This document shows positions 44,922 to 53,814 of a stretch of DNA of 64,000 nucleotides, one piece after another (within the stretch, counting starts at the first letter, position 1; each line of letters opens with the position of its first letter). Origin of the DNA: Urbifossiella limnaea (GTDB lineage Bacteria > Planctomycetota > Planctomycetia > Gemmatales > Gemmataceae); assembly GCF_007747215.1 (NCBI RefSeq), contig NZ_CP036273.1, forward strand, positions 744,001 through 808,000, given 5' to 3'. A program made the translations under genes and the position numbers. Under the pieces are notes generated by a model. That model saw nothing but the letters and a program-made list of their open reading frames with translations. It made no database searches and was not told the DNA's origin.

Positions 44922-46148
44922 CTACCGCCCCGCCCACACGCCGCACAGCTCGACGACCACGCGCACGGCCGCCTCCATCTCTTCGAGACACGTCCACTCC
45001 AGCGGCGAGTGCGGGTTGTGCTCGCCGGTCGAGAGGTTCGGCGTCGGCAGCCCCTTCTCCGTCAGCATCGCGCCGTCGGTGCCGCCGCGGATGATCTTGA
45101 ACTTCGGCTCCATGCCGGCGCGCTTCACGGCCTCCGCCGCGTAGGCGATCGCCCGCGGCTCCTTGGCGATGCCGTCGCGCATGTTGCGGTACTGCTTCCG
45201 CACCTCGACCGTCACCTTCGCCTCGGGGTACTCGCGCTCCACCTGCCGGCCGATCTCGCGCAGCAGCTCCGCCTGCACGGCGAGCTGTGGCGTGTCGAAG
45301 TCGCGCAGGAGGAAGCCGATCTTCACCTCGCCGACGCCGCCGTCGATGGTGAGCGGGTGGAGGAAGCCGTCGCGGCCGGCGGTCGTCTCGGGGCTGAGGC
45401 GGCGCTTCGGCAGGCGGTCCAGGAACATCCCCGCGAGGCGGATGGCGTTCGTCATCCGGCCCTTCGCGATCGACGGGTGGATGTTCACGCCGGTGATGGT
45501 GACCGTCGCCGCGTCCGCGCTGAACGTCTCGTCCTCGATCTCGGCGGTGCCGGCGCCGTCGAGCGTGTACGCGGCGACGGCGCCGCCGAGCATGGCGGGC
45601 TCCAGGTGGAGCACGCCGCGGCCGATTTCCTCGTCGCAGGTGAAGACGACCGCCACCGGGCCGTGCGGCAGGCCCGGGTTCTCGACGAGCGTCCGCACCG
45701 CCTCCATGATGACGGCCAGCCCCGCCTTGTCGTCGGCGCCCAGCAACGTGGTGCCGTCGGTGGTGATGATCGTCTTGCCGACGAGCGCCGTCAGCTCGGG
45801 GTTGTCGGCGACGCGGATCACCTTCGACGGGTCCTTCGGGAGCGTGATGTCGCCGCCGGCGTAGGCGCGGATTACCTGCGGGTTCACGTCCTTACCCGAG
45901 TTCTCGGGGTTGGTGTCCACGTGGGCGTTGAACGCGATGGTGGGGGCGCCGGGTACGTTCCCCGGCACGGTGGCGAAGACGAGGCCGTGCTCGTCCTGGC
46001 GGGCGTCGAGGCCGAGGGCGCGGAGTTCGTCGCGGAGCATCGCGCCGAGCACCAGCTGCCCCGGCGAGCTGGGGTAGGCGGTGGTGCGGTCGTCGGCCTG
46101 GGTGTCGATCCGAGCGTAGCGGAGGAAGCGGTCGAGCAGGGCGGACAT
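44922..46148 (-). CDS. pepT: Peptidase T (tripeptide aminopeptidase)
   Basis: 408 residues, the usual PepT length; cytosolic M20B metallopeptidase that removes the N-terminal residue of tripeptides. Two-zinc site residues are visible: His/Asp in NAHVDTNPE, Asp in LLGADDKAG, catalytic Glu pair in CDEEIGRG, Asp in YTLDGAG and the final His in STGEHNPHSPLEW. The dimerisation domain starts at FSADAATVTITGVNIHPS. ATG 46148 matches the family N-terminus (LLDRFLRYARIDTQAD). It is divergent from the MaoC-type gene with a 90-base spacer. Confidence 0.95.
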   Translation of the reverse strand: MSALLDRFLRYARIDTQADDRTTAYPSSPGQLVLGAMLRDELRALGLDARQDEHGLVFATVPGNVPGAPTIAFNAHVDTNPENSGKDVNPQVIRAYAGGDITLPKDPSKVIRVADNPELTALVGKTIITTDGTTLLGADDKAGLAVIMEAVRTLVENPGLPHGPVAVVFTCDEEIGRGVLHLEPAMLGGAVAAYTLDGAGTAEIEDETFSADAATVTITGVNIHPSIAKGRMTNAIRLAGMFLDRLPKRRLSPETTAGRDGFLHPLTIDGGVGEVKIGFLLRDFDTPQLAVQAELLREIGRQVEREYPEAKVTVEVRKQYRNMRDGIAKEPRAIAYAAEAVKRAGMEPKFKIIRGGTDGAMLTEKGLPTPNLSTGEHNPHSPLEWTCLEEMEAAVRVVVELCGVWAGR

Positions 46149-46238
46149 GGCGGCTCCGGGGCGCGGTGGGGGTATGGTATTCGCCCCCGCGGCGCCGTAA
46201 AACGATTGCTTCGCCCGCCGCGCCTCCGCGAGTCCGAC

Positions 46239-46748
46239 ATGAGCTTTTCGTCCCACCACCTGTACTTCGACGACCTGGAGGTCGGCCAGGAGTGGGACTC
46301 GATCGGGCGGACGGTGACGGAGACGGACATCGTCAACTTCGCGGGGTTCAGCGGCGACTTCAACCCGATCCACATCGACCACGAGTTCGCCCGCGGCACC
46401 CCGTTCCGCCGGCCGATCGCGCACGGGTTCGGCGTGTTCAGCATCGCCAGCGGCCTGGGCGTGATGACGCCGCCGGTGCGGACGATCGCGCTGCTGCGGG
46501 TGCGGTTCTGGAACTTCCTGCTGCCGGTGTTCGCCGGCGACACGATCCGCTGCCACACCCGGGTGGTGGAGAAGACGGTGAAGGGCCGCGGCAAGCGCGG
46601 CGAGGTGGTGTGGTACCGCGGCATCGTCAACCAGGACGGCAAGACCGTGCAGGAGGGCGAGGTGGTGACGCTGCTGGAGTGCCGGCCGCTGGTGCGCGTG
46701 GGCGACCCCGTGGCCGTGGGCGAGCCGAGCGCCAACGGCACCGACTGA
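46239..46748 (+). CDS. MaoC-like (R)-specific enoyl-CoA hydratase family protein
   Basis: 169 residues, hot-dog fold. Opens YFDDLEVGQEWDSIGRTVTETDIVNFAGFSGDFNPIHIDHEFA, the MaoC dehydratase signature with the catalytic Asp (GDFNP) and His (HIDHE), and continues FRRPIAHGFGVFSI. Such enzymes hydrate trans-2-enoyl-CoA in fatty-acid or polyhydroxyalkanoate metabolism, or act as thioester hydratases in other pathways. The specific substrate is not visible. It is followed by a palindromic element and gltX. Confidence 0.9.
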   Translation: MSFSSHHLYFDDLEVGQEWDSIGRTVTETDIVNFAGFSGDFNPIHIDHEFARGTPFRRPIAHGFGVFSIASGLGVMTPPVRTIALLRVRFWNFLLPVFAGDTIRCHTRVVEKTVKGRGKRGEVVWYRGIVNQDGKTVQEGEVVTLLECRPLVRVGDPVAVGEPSANGTD

Positions 46749-46766
46749 GCTAAGGCGAAAACCGGA

Positions 46767-46894
46767 TTAACCACAGAGTCACAGAGGCCACAGAGCGAAG
46801 ACGCAAAGCCGAGACGAAACCGAGTTCGAAGCCACGATTGGTTTGCACTCGGTCTTTTGTCTTCTCCCTGTGCCCTCTGTGACTCTGTGGTGAA
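46767..46894. repeat. Palindromic element of the CACAGAG type
   Basis: Left arm 46767-46812 and right arm 46849-46894 (46 nt each) are complementary with scattered mismatches. The left arm is a tandem of CACAGAG units 9-10 nt apart (ccaCAGAGTcaCAGAGGccaCAGAG). A second possible stem pairs ACCGAGT (46819-46825) with ACTCGGT (46847-46853). ACCGGATT precedes it, as it does the element at 24770. It ends 23 bases before the gltX start, so it would lie in the gltX leader. Confidence 0.85.
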
Positions 46895-46917
46895 CTCTCT
46901 TCCTGACTCCGCCAACC

Positions 46918-48477
46918 ATGACCATTCGTACCCGCTTCGCCCCGAGCCCGACCGGCTACCTCCACATCGGCGGCGTCCGCACGGCGCTGTTCAACTGGCT
47001 GTACGCCCGCCGGCACGGCGGCCAGTTCGTCCTCCGCATCGACGACACCGACGCCGCCCGCAACCGCGCCGAGGCCGTGAAGCCGATCCTCGACGGGTTC
47101 GACTGGCTCGGCCTCGACTGGGACGAAGGCCCGACCAAGGACGCCAGCGGTAACAGCGTCGGCCCGCACGCGCCGTACTTCCAGAGCCAGCGGAACGACC
47201 GGTACGTCGCCGCGGCGCTACAACTGATCGAGACCGGCCACGCCTACCCCGACTACACCACGCCCGACGAGCAGGACGCCCGCCGCAAGGCCGCGGAGAA
47301 GGCCAAGCGCGCCTACGTCCACCGCGGCAGCAACCGCGACGTGGACCCGGCCGAGAACCTGCGGTTGTACCGCGAGAAGCCGGCGGCGGTGCTGCTGAAG
47401 GTGCCGGAGGGGCGGGCGGTCGTGTTCAAGGACCACGTCCGCGGCGAGGTGAAGGTCGAGACGAGCACGATCCGCGACCCGGCGCTGCTCCGCGCCCCGG
47501 ACGCCGCCGGCGTGTGCCGGGCGCTGTACTCGTTCGCCACCGTCGTGGACGAGGTGGCGTTCGGCATCACGCACGTCGTGCGGGCCGAGGAGCACCTCAC
47601 CAACACGCCGACGCAGCTGCTCATCTTCGAGGCGCTGGGTGCGACGCCGCCGGAGTTCGCGCACATCCCGCTCGTGAATTACAACAACAAGAAGATGAGC
47701 AAGCGCGACCTGCCGCCGCTGTCGGCGCAGGAGACGGCCGCGCTCAAGGCGTGCGGGTGGACCGACGAAGCGCTGAAGGGCCGCGACGACCTGAACATCG
47801 CCACCGTCGCCTACTACCGCGAGCTGGGCTACCTGCCCGAAGCAGTCATCAACTACCTCGTCCGGCTCGGCTGGTCGCTGGACGCGACGAGCGAGTTCAT
47901 CCCGCTCGACACCATCCTCAAGAACTTCGACCTGGACCGGATCACGAAGGCGGCGGCGAACTTCGACACGAAGAAGCTGTACTGGCTGCAGGGCGAGTAC
48001 ATGAAGCTCGTGCCGGTCGCCGACAAGGTGGAGCGCTGCCTGCCGTACCTCCGCCGCGCCGGGCTGGTCGGCGAGACGGTCCCGGACGCCGTGCGGGCGC
48101 GGCTGACGCAAGTGGCCGAGGCCGCGGGCGACCGGGTAAAGCTGTTCTCCGACATGGTGCAGTTCGCCGGCCCGCTGCTGCGGACGGACCCGGTGTACGA
48201 CCCCGCCGCGGTCGAGAAGGCGATGAAGCCGAACGCCGAGTTGCTGCGGGCGTACCGCGACGCGCTCGCCGCCGCGGAGCCGTTCGACGCCGTCACCACG
48301 GCCGCGGCGTTGCAGGCGGTGGCGCCGGAGAAGGACAAGCACAAGGCGCTCGTCGCCGCGACGCGGGTGGCCGTCACCGGCGTGACGGTCGGGTTCGGGC
48401 TGTACGAGACGCTGGCGATCCTCGGCAAGGCCGAGGCGCTGCGGCGGGTCGATCTGGGTCTGAAGCAAGTGAGCTAA
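46918..48477 (+). CDS. gltX: Glutamyl-tRNA synthetase
   Basis: 519 residues. Class I synthetase charging tRNA-Glu: FAPSPTGYLHIGG (HIGH motif) at residues 7-19, RIDDTDAARN where most family members have RIEDTD, the ITHVVRAEEHLTNTPTQ segment, and NNKKMSKRD (KMSKS loop). The C-terminal anticodon-binding domain is complete. It has 4 bases to the following pfkB-type gene, so the two are co-transcribed. A large palindrome occupies its leader. Confidence 0.96.
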   Translation: MTIRTRFAPSPTGYLHIGGVRTALFNWLYARRHGGQFVLRIDDTDAARNRAEAVKPILDGFDWLGLDWDEGPTKDASGNSVGPHAPYFQSQRNDRYVAAALQLIETGHAYPDYTTPDEQDARRKAAEKAKRAYVHRGSNRDVDPAENLRLYREKPAAVLLKVPEGRAVVFKDHVRGEVKVETSTIRDPALLRAPDAAGVCRALYSFATVVDEVAFGITHVVRAEEHLTNTPTQLLIFEALGATPPEFAHIPLVNYNNKKMSKRDLPPLSAQETAALKACGWTDEALKGRDDLNIATVAYYRELGYLPEAVINYLVRLGWSLDATSEFIPLDTILKNFDLDRITKAAANFDTKKLYWLQGEYMKLVPVADKVERCLPYLRRAGLVGETVPDAVRARLTQVAEAAGDRVKLFSDMVQFAGPLLRTDPVYDPAAVEKAMKPNAELLRAYRDALAAAEPFDAVTTAAALQAVAPEKDKHKALVAATRVAVTGVTVGFGLYETLAILGKAEALRRVDLGLKQVS

Positions 48478-48481
48478 CGCG

Positions 48482-49471
48482 ATGCCCAAGGAATTCGACG
48501 TGTGCGGCCTGGGGAACTCCCTGGTCGACATCCTGCTGGAACTCACCGCCGAGGAGTTCGGCCCGCTCGCGTTCGAGAAGGGGACGATGCGCCTCGTCGA
48601 GCCCGGCGAGCAGAAGCAGCTCCTGAGCGCGTTCCGCGACCACGAGCCGCGGCTCGTCAGCGGCGGCAGCGTCGCCAACTCCGTCATCGCGTGCAGCCAG
48701 CTCGGCGGCCGCGGCGCCTTCATCGGCTGCGTCGGCGACGACCGGTACGGGCTCCACTACGTCGAGGAGTTCGAGCAGCTCGGCATCGACTTCGTGAACG
48801 ACCCGCTGGTCGGCGAGACGACCGGGACGTGCGTCAGCATCATCACCCCGGACGCCGAGCGGACGATGCGGACGAGCCTGGCCGTGTCCAGCCACCTGGC
48901 GGCGCGGCACGTCCCCGCCGAGCGGATCGCGGCGAGCGAGTGGCTGTTCGTGGAAGGCTACGTGTTCGCCAACCCGAGCACCGGCCAGCACGCCATCCGC
49001 GAGGCGCTGAAGGCCGCCAAGGCGAACCGCGTGAAGGTCGCGCTGACGTGCTCGGAGGCGTTCGTGCCGCACGCCTTCGGCGACGCCTTCCGCGAGGCGC
49101 TGGCCCAGTCCGACCTGCTGTTCTGCAACGCGGTCGAGGCGACGGCCGTGACCGGCGCCGCGACCGCGGCCGACGCCTTCGCGGCACTAAAGGGACTGGT
49201 GCCGAACTGCGTCGTGACGGACGGCCCGAACGGCGCGTTCGTGCGGTTCGGCGGCGCGGAGCACCACGTGCCGGCGTTCCCGTGCGAGCCGAAGGACCTG
49301 ACCGGCGCCGGCGACATGTTCGCGGGGGCGTTCCTGTACGGCGTCACGCACGGCGTCGCGCCCGAGAAGGCGGCGCGGGCGGCGAACCTGCTGGCGATGA
49401 AGGTGATCACGCAGATCGGCGCCCGCCTCCACCACGGGGCGAAGGACGGCTGGGCCGAGGGGCTAAAGTAG
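48482..49471 (+). CDS. PfkB family carbohydrate/nucleoside kinase
   Basis: 329 residues. Ribokinase fold with the two PfkB signatures: GGSVANSVIACSQLGGRGAFIGCVGDDRYG (glycine-rich N-terminal) and DLTGAGDMFAGAFLYG (C-terminal, catalytic Asp in GAGD). The overall layout, including the N-terminal CGLGNSLVDILLEL and the lid region, is closest to adenosine-kinase-like members, but the substrate is not certain. It follows gltX by 4 bases; a palindromic element begins 12 bases after its stop. Confidence 0.92.
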   Translation: MPKEFDVCGLGNSLVDILLELTAEEFGPLAFEKGTMRLVEPGEQKQLLSAFRDHEPRLVSGGSVANSVIACSQLGGRGAFIGCVGDDRYGLHYVEEFEQLGIDFVNDPLVGETTGTCVSIITPDAERTMRTSLAVSSHLAARHVPAERIAASEWLFVEGYVFANPSTGQHAIREALKAAKANRVKVALTCSEAFVPHAFGDAFREALAQSDLLFCNAVEATAVTGAATAADAFAALKGLVPNCVVTDGPNGAFVRFGGAEHHVPAFPCEPKDLTGAGDMFAGAFLYGVTHGVAPEKAARAANLLAMKVITQIGARLHHGAKDGWAEGLK

Positions 49472-49482
49472 GACTCCGAGAT

Positions 49483-49594
49483 TGGCCACAAAAAGGCACG
49501 AAAAGACACAAAAAGTAAGACACAAATCAAGAATAAGGTCTTGGTCCTGGTCTTAGTTCTTCTTTTTGTGTCTTTTCGTGCCTTTTTGTGGCCA
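49483..49594. repeat. AT-rich palindromic element, copy 2 (CACAAAAAGG family)
   Basis: Arms 49483-49515 and 49562-49594 are exactly complementary over 33 nt. The core CACAAAAAGGCACGAAAAG is the same as in the copy at 24770, again as ~10-nt units. The 46-nt centre contains a repeated GGTCTT. It lies between the pfkB-type gene and thpR, ending 25 bases before the thpR start. Confidence 0.92.
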
Positions 49595-49619
49595 TCGTCT
49601 TTCTTCTGGAACCCCGCTC

Positions 49620-50192
49620 ATGGGTCGCGTCCGCTCCTTCATCGGCGTCGGGGTCGGGGCCGAGGTGCGCCGCAAGGCGGTCGCGCTGCAACAGCAACTC
49701 GCCCGCACCGGCGCCGGCGTGAAGTGGGCCGCCGAGGACGGCATGCACGTCACGCTGCTGTTCCTCGGGGAACTCGACGACCGCGACATCCTGCCGGTGT
49801 GCCGCGCCGTCAAGGCCGCGGCCGCGACCGAGCCGCCGTTCCCCCTGCGCGTGTCGGGCGTCGGCGCCTTCCCGACGACCCGCCGGCCGAAGGTGCTGTG
49901 GGGCGGCGTCACCGACGGGGCCGAGCCGCTCCGCCGCCTCTACACCGCGATCGAGGCGAAGCTCCTGGATTTGGGCCTGTACGTCAAGGAGGAGCGCGAC
50001 TACACCCCGCACCTGACGCTGGGCCGCGTGAAGGGCGAGGCCGACGGGTTCACGCTCGCGTCGGAGCTGCCGAAGCTGCTGGCGTGGGACGGCGGCCGCA
50101 CCACGGTGGATGAGGTGTGCGTGTACAGCAGCGAGCTGCGCCGCGGCGGCCCCGAGTACGCCGTCCTCGGCCGGGCCGAACTGACCGGCTGA
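49620..50192 (+). CDS. thpR: RNA 2',3'-cyclic phosphodiesterase (2'-5' RNA ligase family)
   Basis: 190 residues. 2H phosphoesterase with the two catalytic HxT motifs, HVTLLFLG (~41) and HLTLGRVK (~130), and the usual N-terminal RSFIGVGVG. The family opens 2',3'-cyclic phosphates or forms 2'-5' linkages in tRNA fragments; its physiological role is unclear. ATG 49620 was chosen because it gives the standard N-terminus; the longer frame runs into the palindromic element. Confidence 0.92.
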   Translation: MGRVRSFIGVGVGAEVRRKAVALQQQLARTGAGVKWAAEDGMHVTLLFLGELDDRDILPVCRAVKAAAATEPPFPLRVSGVGAFPTTRRPKVLWGGVTDGAEPLRRLYTAIEAKLLDLGLYVKEERDYTPHLTLGRVKGEADGFTLASELPKLLAWDGGRTTVDEVCVYSSELRRGGPEYAVLGRAELTG

Positions 50193-50210
50193 CCCGCACG
50201 GGAGGCGGCT

Positions 50211-50543
50211 GTGCACTACCTCCTCTTCTACGACGTGGTCGCGGACTACGTGGAGCGCCGCGCCCCGCTGCGGGCCGAGCACCTGGCCCTGGCGCGGGCG
50301 GCGCACGCCCGCGGCGAACTCGTCCTCGGTGGCGCCCTCGCCGACCCCGCCGATGGGGCCGTGCTCCTCTTTCGCGGCGACTCGCCGGCCGCCGCCGAGG
50401 CCTTCGCCCGCGCCGACCCCTACGTCCGCAACGGCCTCGTCACCGCGTGGCGCGTCCGCGCCTGGGCCACCGTCGTCGGCGACGGCGCGGCCGTGACCCT
50501 GCCCCCCGATCTGGTCGTTGCGGGGCCGGCGGACGGCCGGTAG
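50211..50543 (+). CDS. YCII-related domain protein
   Basis: 110 residues. GTG start with GGAGG at a 5-base spacing. YCII fold (PF03795): MHYLLFYDVVADYVERRAPLRAEHLALA with the conserved His of R..HL, then LVLGGALADPADGAVLLFRGDSPAAAEAFARADPYV. Small ferredoxin-like proteins of this family are putative hydrolases or dehalogenase-like enzymes. It lies 18 bases after thpR and 9 bases before the next gene, in an operon. Confidence 0.88.
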   Translation: MHYLLFYDVVADYVERRAPLRAEHLALARAAHARGELVLGGALADPADGAVLLFRGDSPAAAEAFARADPYVRNGLVTAWRVRAWATVVGDGAAVTLPPDLVVAGPADGR

Positions 50544-50552
50544 GTTGAGGCC

Positions 50553-50909
50553 ATGACCGGACGCGAGTACCTGAACCGGCGGAAGCGCTGGGTCTTCGGC
50601 GGCGTCGCCGTCGGGATCGTGCTGCTCGTGGGCGGCCTGGTGGGGCTGCCGCTGCTGGTCGGGGCGGGGCTGGACACGCCGGCGGTCTCGGCCGTGGTGG
50701 TGCCTGGCGTGGTGGTGTTCGTGGCCACGGTCGTTGCCGGCCAGAAGTTCCTGTTCCGCTGCCCGTGGTGCCGCGGCAACCTGGGGGCGCTGCTGACGCA
50801 GAAGGGCGTGTGGCGGACGGACCCGAGGGTGCGCTTCTGCCCGTACTGCGGCACCGACCTGGACGACCCCGTGGGCGGCGGCGGCGACTGGGACGCCCCC
50901 GTCGAGTGA
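50553..50909 (+). CDS. Small membrane protein with C-terminal zinc ribbon
   Basis: 118 residues. Two hydrophobic helices (~14-38 and ~44-62) are followed by a zinc ribbon made of CPWC (~70) and CPYC (~99), then an acidic Gly-rich tail. GAGG lies 4-5 bases before the ATG. The ribbon would be cytoplasmic if both termini are inside. No family or function recognised; it follows the YCII gene by 9 bases. Confidence 0.8.
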   Translation: MTGREYLNRRKRWVFGGVAVGIVLLVGGLVGLPLLVGAGLDTPAVSAVVVPGVVVFVATVVAGQKFLFRCPWCRGNLGALLTQKGVWRTDPRVRFCPYCGTDLDDPVGGGGDWDAPVE

Positions 50910-50981
50910 CGGGGTTCGCGCTTGCCCGCCGGCCCCGCGGCGGGGTACGCTTTAACACTTCGTTCCCTCCCGGAAGCCGAC

Positions 50982-52040
50982 ATGAAGCGCGTCCTGCCGC
51001 TGGCCCTCGTCCCGGCGATCCTCGCCGCCGTGCTGTACTTACACGGCGACCGCCCCGCCCCCGCCGCGCAGGGGCCGCTCCCCATCCCCGAGATGCAGTT
51101 CAACGACGTGAAGGAGATCGCCCCCGGCGTCTTCTTCCGGCTGTCGTCCATCAGCGCCGCCGACCCGAAAATCCCGTTCGGCGGGTCGAACCACACGTGG
51201 GTCGTGTTCAAGGACTACGTGGTGGTGATCGACGCCAACTTCCCGAAGGAGGCGGCCGACGTGGTGGCGGCGATCAAGAAGACGACGGACAAGCCGATCC
51301 GCTACGTGCTGGACACGCACCACCACGGCGACCACGCCTACGGGAACAGCGTGTGGGCGAAGGAGGGGGCGAAGATCGTGGCGCACAAGAACGCGGCCCG
51401 GCTGCTGGCGGTGAACGGCCCGAAGCAGTGGGAGGAGGCGAGCAAGGCCACCGGGAAGGACGCCCGCGACGACCTCAAGACGACGACGCTGAAGCAGGTG
51501 GACATCCCGTTCGACGACCGGTACGTGCTCGACGACGGCACCCAGCGGGTGGAGTTCCTCCACTTCGGCCACTGCCACACGATCGGCGACGCGGTGGCGT
51601 ACCTGCCGAAGCACAAGATCCTGTGCACCGGCGATGCGTGCGTGAACGGGGCGTACAACTTCATGGGCCACAGCAACTCGGCGAGCTGGATCCGCTGCCT
51701 GAACGAGATGCACAAGCTCGACGTGGACGTGATCTGCCCCGGCCACGGCAAGCTGGCGCGGAAGGACCTGTTGAAGACGGAGGTGCGCTACTTCACGGAG
51801 CTGCGGGCGGGCGTGCAGGCCGGCATCGACGCGAAGAAGAGCCTGGAGGACATCACCGCGGGGCTGCACTTCCCGTGGTACAAGGAGTGGACCGGCGTGG
51901 ACGTGGCCGGCCCGCAGATGAACAAGGACAGCGTGAAGCACGTGTACAACGAACTCCAGGGGAAGGTCGAACACGAGCGGCTGGGCTGGGTGCCGAGCCC
52001 GCTCGAGACGCGGCCGGTGGCGGTGACGCGGGGGGACTGA
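50982..52040 (+). CDS. Secreted MBL-fold metallo-hydrolase
   Basis: 352 residues. N-terminal signal (VLPLALVPAILAAVLYL). Metallo-beta-lactamase fold with the zinc motif THHHGDHAYGN, further ligands in LHFGHCHTIGD (His) and CTGDACVNG (Asp), and the final His in CPGHGK. All ligands for two metals are present, so it should be active. MBL proteins of this exported type act on small esters, lactams, thioesters or sulfates; the substrate is not evident. ATG 50982 starts the signal peptide. Confidence 0.9.
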   Translation: MKRVLPLALVPAILAAVLYLHGDRPAPAAQGPLPIPEMQFNDVKEIAPGVFFRLSSISAADPKIPFGGSNHTWVVFKDYVVVIDANFPKEAADVVAAIKKTTDKPIRYVLDTHHHGDHAYGNSVWAKEGAKIVAHKNAARLLAVNGPKQWEEASKATGKDARDDLKTTTLKQVDIPFDDRYVLDDGTQRVEFLHFGHCHTIGDAVAYLPKHKILCTGDACVNGAYNFMGHSNSASWIRCLNEMHKLDVDVICPGHGKLARKDLLKTEVRYFTELRAGVQAGIDAKKSLEDITAGLHFPWYKEWTGVDVAGPQMNKDSVKHVYNELQGKVEHERLGWVPSPLETRPVAVTRGD

Positions 52041-52050
52041 GGACCGATTT

Positions 52051-52094
52051 CGGCCCGCGGCCTTCGTCCCTCCGGGGGCTCAAGCCGCGGGCCG
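52051..52094. terminator. 11-bp hairpin after the MBL gene
   Basis: CGGCCCGCGGC (52051-52061) pairs with GCCGCGGGCCG (52084-52094). The loop contains GGGGGCTCAAGCC, the reverse of the GGGGC-TTGA unit seen at 23331. It is 10 bases after the MBL stop and 60 before the DUF1559 start. Confidence 0.5.
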
Positions 52095-52154
52095 CGCCAA
52101 CGCACTCCCCGGGCCCGTGTTGTGTGCACACCGGCGCCCGCCCCGAGGTCGGCC

Positions 52155-53027
52155 ATGTCCCGGCGCGCGTTCACGCTCATCGAGCTGCTCGTCGTCATCG
52201 CCATCGTCGCGGTGTTGATCGGCCTGTTGCTCCCCGCCGTGCAGAAGGTGCGCGAGGCGGCGGCGCGGCTGAAGTGTCAGAACAACCTGAAGCAGATCGG
52301 CCTCGGCCTGCACGGCTACGAGTCGGCGCACGGCCGCTTCCCGCCCGGCTACCGCGACACCCGGCCCGACAGCGCACCGGGGCCGGGCTGGGGCTGGGCC
52401 GTGTTCCTCCTGCCGTTCGTCGAGCAGCCCGCGCTGCACGCCCGCCTCGACCCGCACAACACGCTCCCCGGCGGCGGCTCCGACACGCCCGCGCCGACGC
52501 CGGACACGCTAACGGCGCTACCGGTCTACCGCTGCCCGTCGGACCCGGGGCCGGCGACGAACGCGAACTACGACGGCCACGCCACCGCGAACTACCGCGG
52601 CGTCGGCTGGGGCCGGCCGAAGACGGCGCCGGGCCCGAAGGGGCTCATGATCACCGACCTGGCCGACCCCACCGGCGTGCTGTTCCGCAACAGCAAGGTG
52701 CGCGTCGCCGACGTGGCCGACGGCCTTTCCGGCACGCTGTTCGTCACCGAGGTGTGTTTGACCGAGCCGCGCTGGGGCGGCGTGTGGGCCGGGGCGACGC
52801 GGAAGGACGGCTACGGCCTGTGGATCAGCGGCGCGTTCTGGGCCGTGGACGAGGGGCCGTTCCGGCTGAACGGGCCGGACAAGTGGGCGGCGTGTAGCCC
52901 GCACCCCGGCGGCGTCGGCGTGCTGCTCGGCGACGGCTCGGCCCGCTTCGTCCGCGACACGGTCGAGCCGCGCGTGCCGGCGGACCTGGCGACGCGGGCG
53001 GGGGGCGAGGTGGCGGCGGTGGAGTGA
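52155..53027 (+). CDS. DUF1559 pseudopilin-like secreted protein (second copy)
   Basis: 290 residues. Very short leader (MSRRA) then [18 protein letters not shown] and [25 protein letters not shown], a type III/IV pilin-like signal with Phe+1 and Glu+5. The DUF1559 domain follows and ends VGVLLGDGSARFVRDTV. GAGGT lies 6 bases before the ATG. Unlike the copy at 7872 it has no adjacent sigma-54 regulator, and I see no -24/-12 element upstream. Its stop is 1 base from the stop of the converging aldolase gene. Confidence 0.92.
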   Translation: MSRRAFTLIELLVVIAIVAVLIGLLLPAVQKVREAAARLKCQNNLKQIGLGLHGYESAHGRFPPGYRDTRPDSAPGPGWGWAVFLLPFVEQPALHARLDPHNTLPGGGSDTPAPTPDTLTALPVYRCPSDPGPATNANYDGHATANYRGVGWGRPKTAPGPKGLMITDLADPTGVLFRNSKVRVADVADGLSGTLFVTEVCLTEPRWGGVWAGATRKDGYGLWISGAFWAVDEGPFRLNGPDKWAACSPHPGGVGVLLGDGSARFVRDTVEPRVPADLATRAGGEVAAVE

Positions 53028-53028
53028 G

Positions 53029-53799
53029 TCAGCCCCGCCGCAGGTCCGCGAACGCGGCCGCCATCGCGTCGCGCATCATGCTGCTATCGTTCGAGTACAC
53101 CACCAGCCGCGCCCCCTGGCGGATCGTCCGCAGCATCTGGTCCGTCCGCCCGAACCAGCACCCGGCCGCGACGTGCCGGCGGTCGGCGGTGTCGATCACC
53201 TTCTTCAGCAGCGCCACCAGCTCCGGGTGGTCGTACTGGTTGGGGATGCCCATCGCCGTGGTCAGGTCGTTCGGCCCCACGAACACGGCGTGCACGCCGG
53301 GGATGGAGCAGATCGCGTCCAGGTTCTCGATTCCGGCCGGCGACTCGATCATCGGGATGAACACCGTGTCGGCGCAGCGCACGGTCGTGACGTACTGCTT
53401 CGTCGCCTCGCTCGGCCACTCGTCGCGGTCGAGGACGCGCTTCAGCGCGCGGCCCTTCAGCGGCCGGTACACGGCCGCGGCCGCGAGCGCCTTCGCGTGC
53501 GCCACTTCCTCAACATAAGGCACCACGACGCCGTCGAACGAGTCGCACACCTTCGACACGTCGTCCGGGTCGCGGCTGTGGGTGCGGGCGAGGCAGGCGA
53601 TGCCCTTCGAGTTCAGGGCGTACTTCACCGGCAGGAAGTCGGCAACGTCGAGGGCGTTGTGCTCAGCGGTAACGACGACGAAGTCGAGCGCCCCCGGCGG
53701 GAGGAAGTCCACGACGGCCGGGCAGACGGCGTGCTGGAAGAAGGTGCCGAACACCCGCTCGCCGCGGGTGAGTTTGTCCTTCAGCGCCTTGCCGCTCAT
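53029..53799 (-). CDS. HpcH/HpaI family aldolase (2-oxo-3-deoxy acid type)
   Basis: 256 residues, TIM barrel (PF03328). Motifs: GTFFQHAVCPAVVDFLPPGALDFVVVTAEHNALD, the metal-binding Glu in FIPMIESPAGIENLDAI, and VFVGPNDLTTAMG with the Asp ligand. Class II pyruvate aldolases of this group (HpaI, RhmA, GarL) cleave 2-oxo-3-deoxy sugar acids or 2,4-dihydroxyhept-2-enedioate. ATG 53799 agrees with the family N-terminus. It is probably co-oriented with the oxidoreductase gene upstream, separated by a perfect palindrome. Confidence 0.9.
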   Translation of the reverse strand: MSGKALKDKLTRGERVFGTFFQHAVCPAVVDFLPPGALDFVVVTAEHNALDVADFLPVKYALNSKGIACLARTHSRDPDDVSKVCDSFDGVVVPYVEEVAHAKALAAAAVYRPLKGRALKRVLDRDEWPSEATKQYVTTVRCADTVFIPMIESPAGIENLDAICSIPGVHAVFVGPNDLTTAMGIPNQYDHPELVALLKKVIDTADRRHVAAGCWFGRTDQMLRTIRQGARLVVYSNDSSMMRDAMAAAFADLRRG

Positions 53800-53814
53800 C
53801 GGGGGCTCCTGTGT

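Noticed and set aside
52095-52154. Sigma-54 promoter upstream of the second DUF1559 gene
   Set aside because: TTGTGTGC is present, but there is no GG at the required distance upstream.
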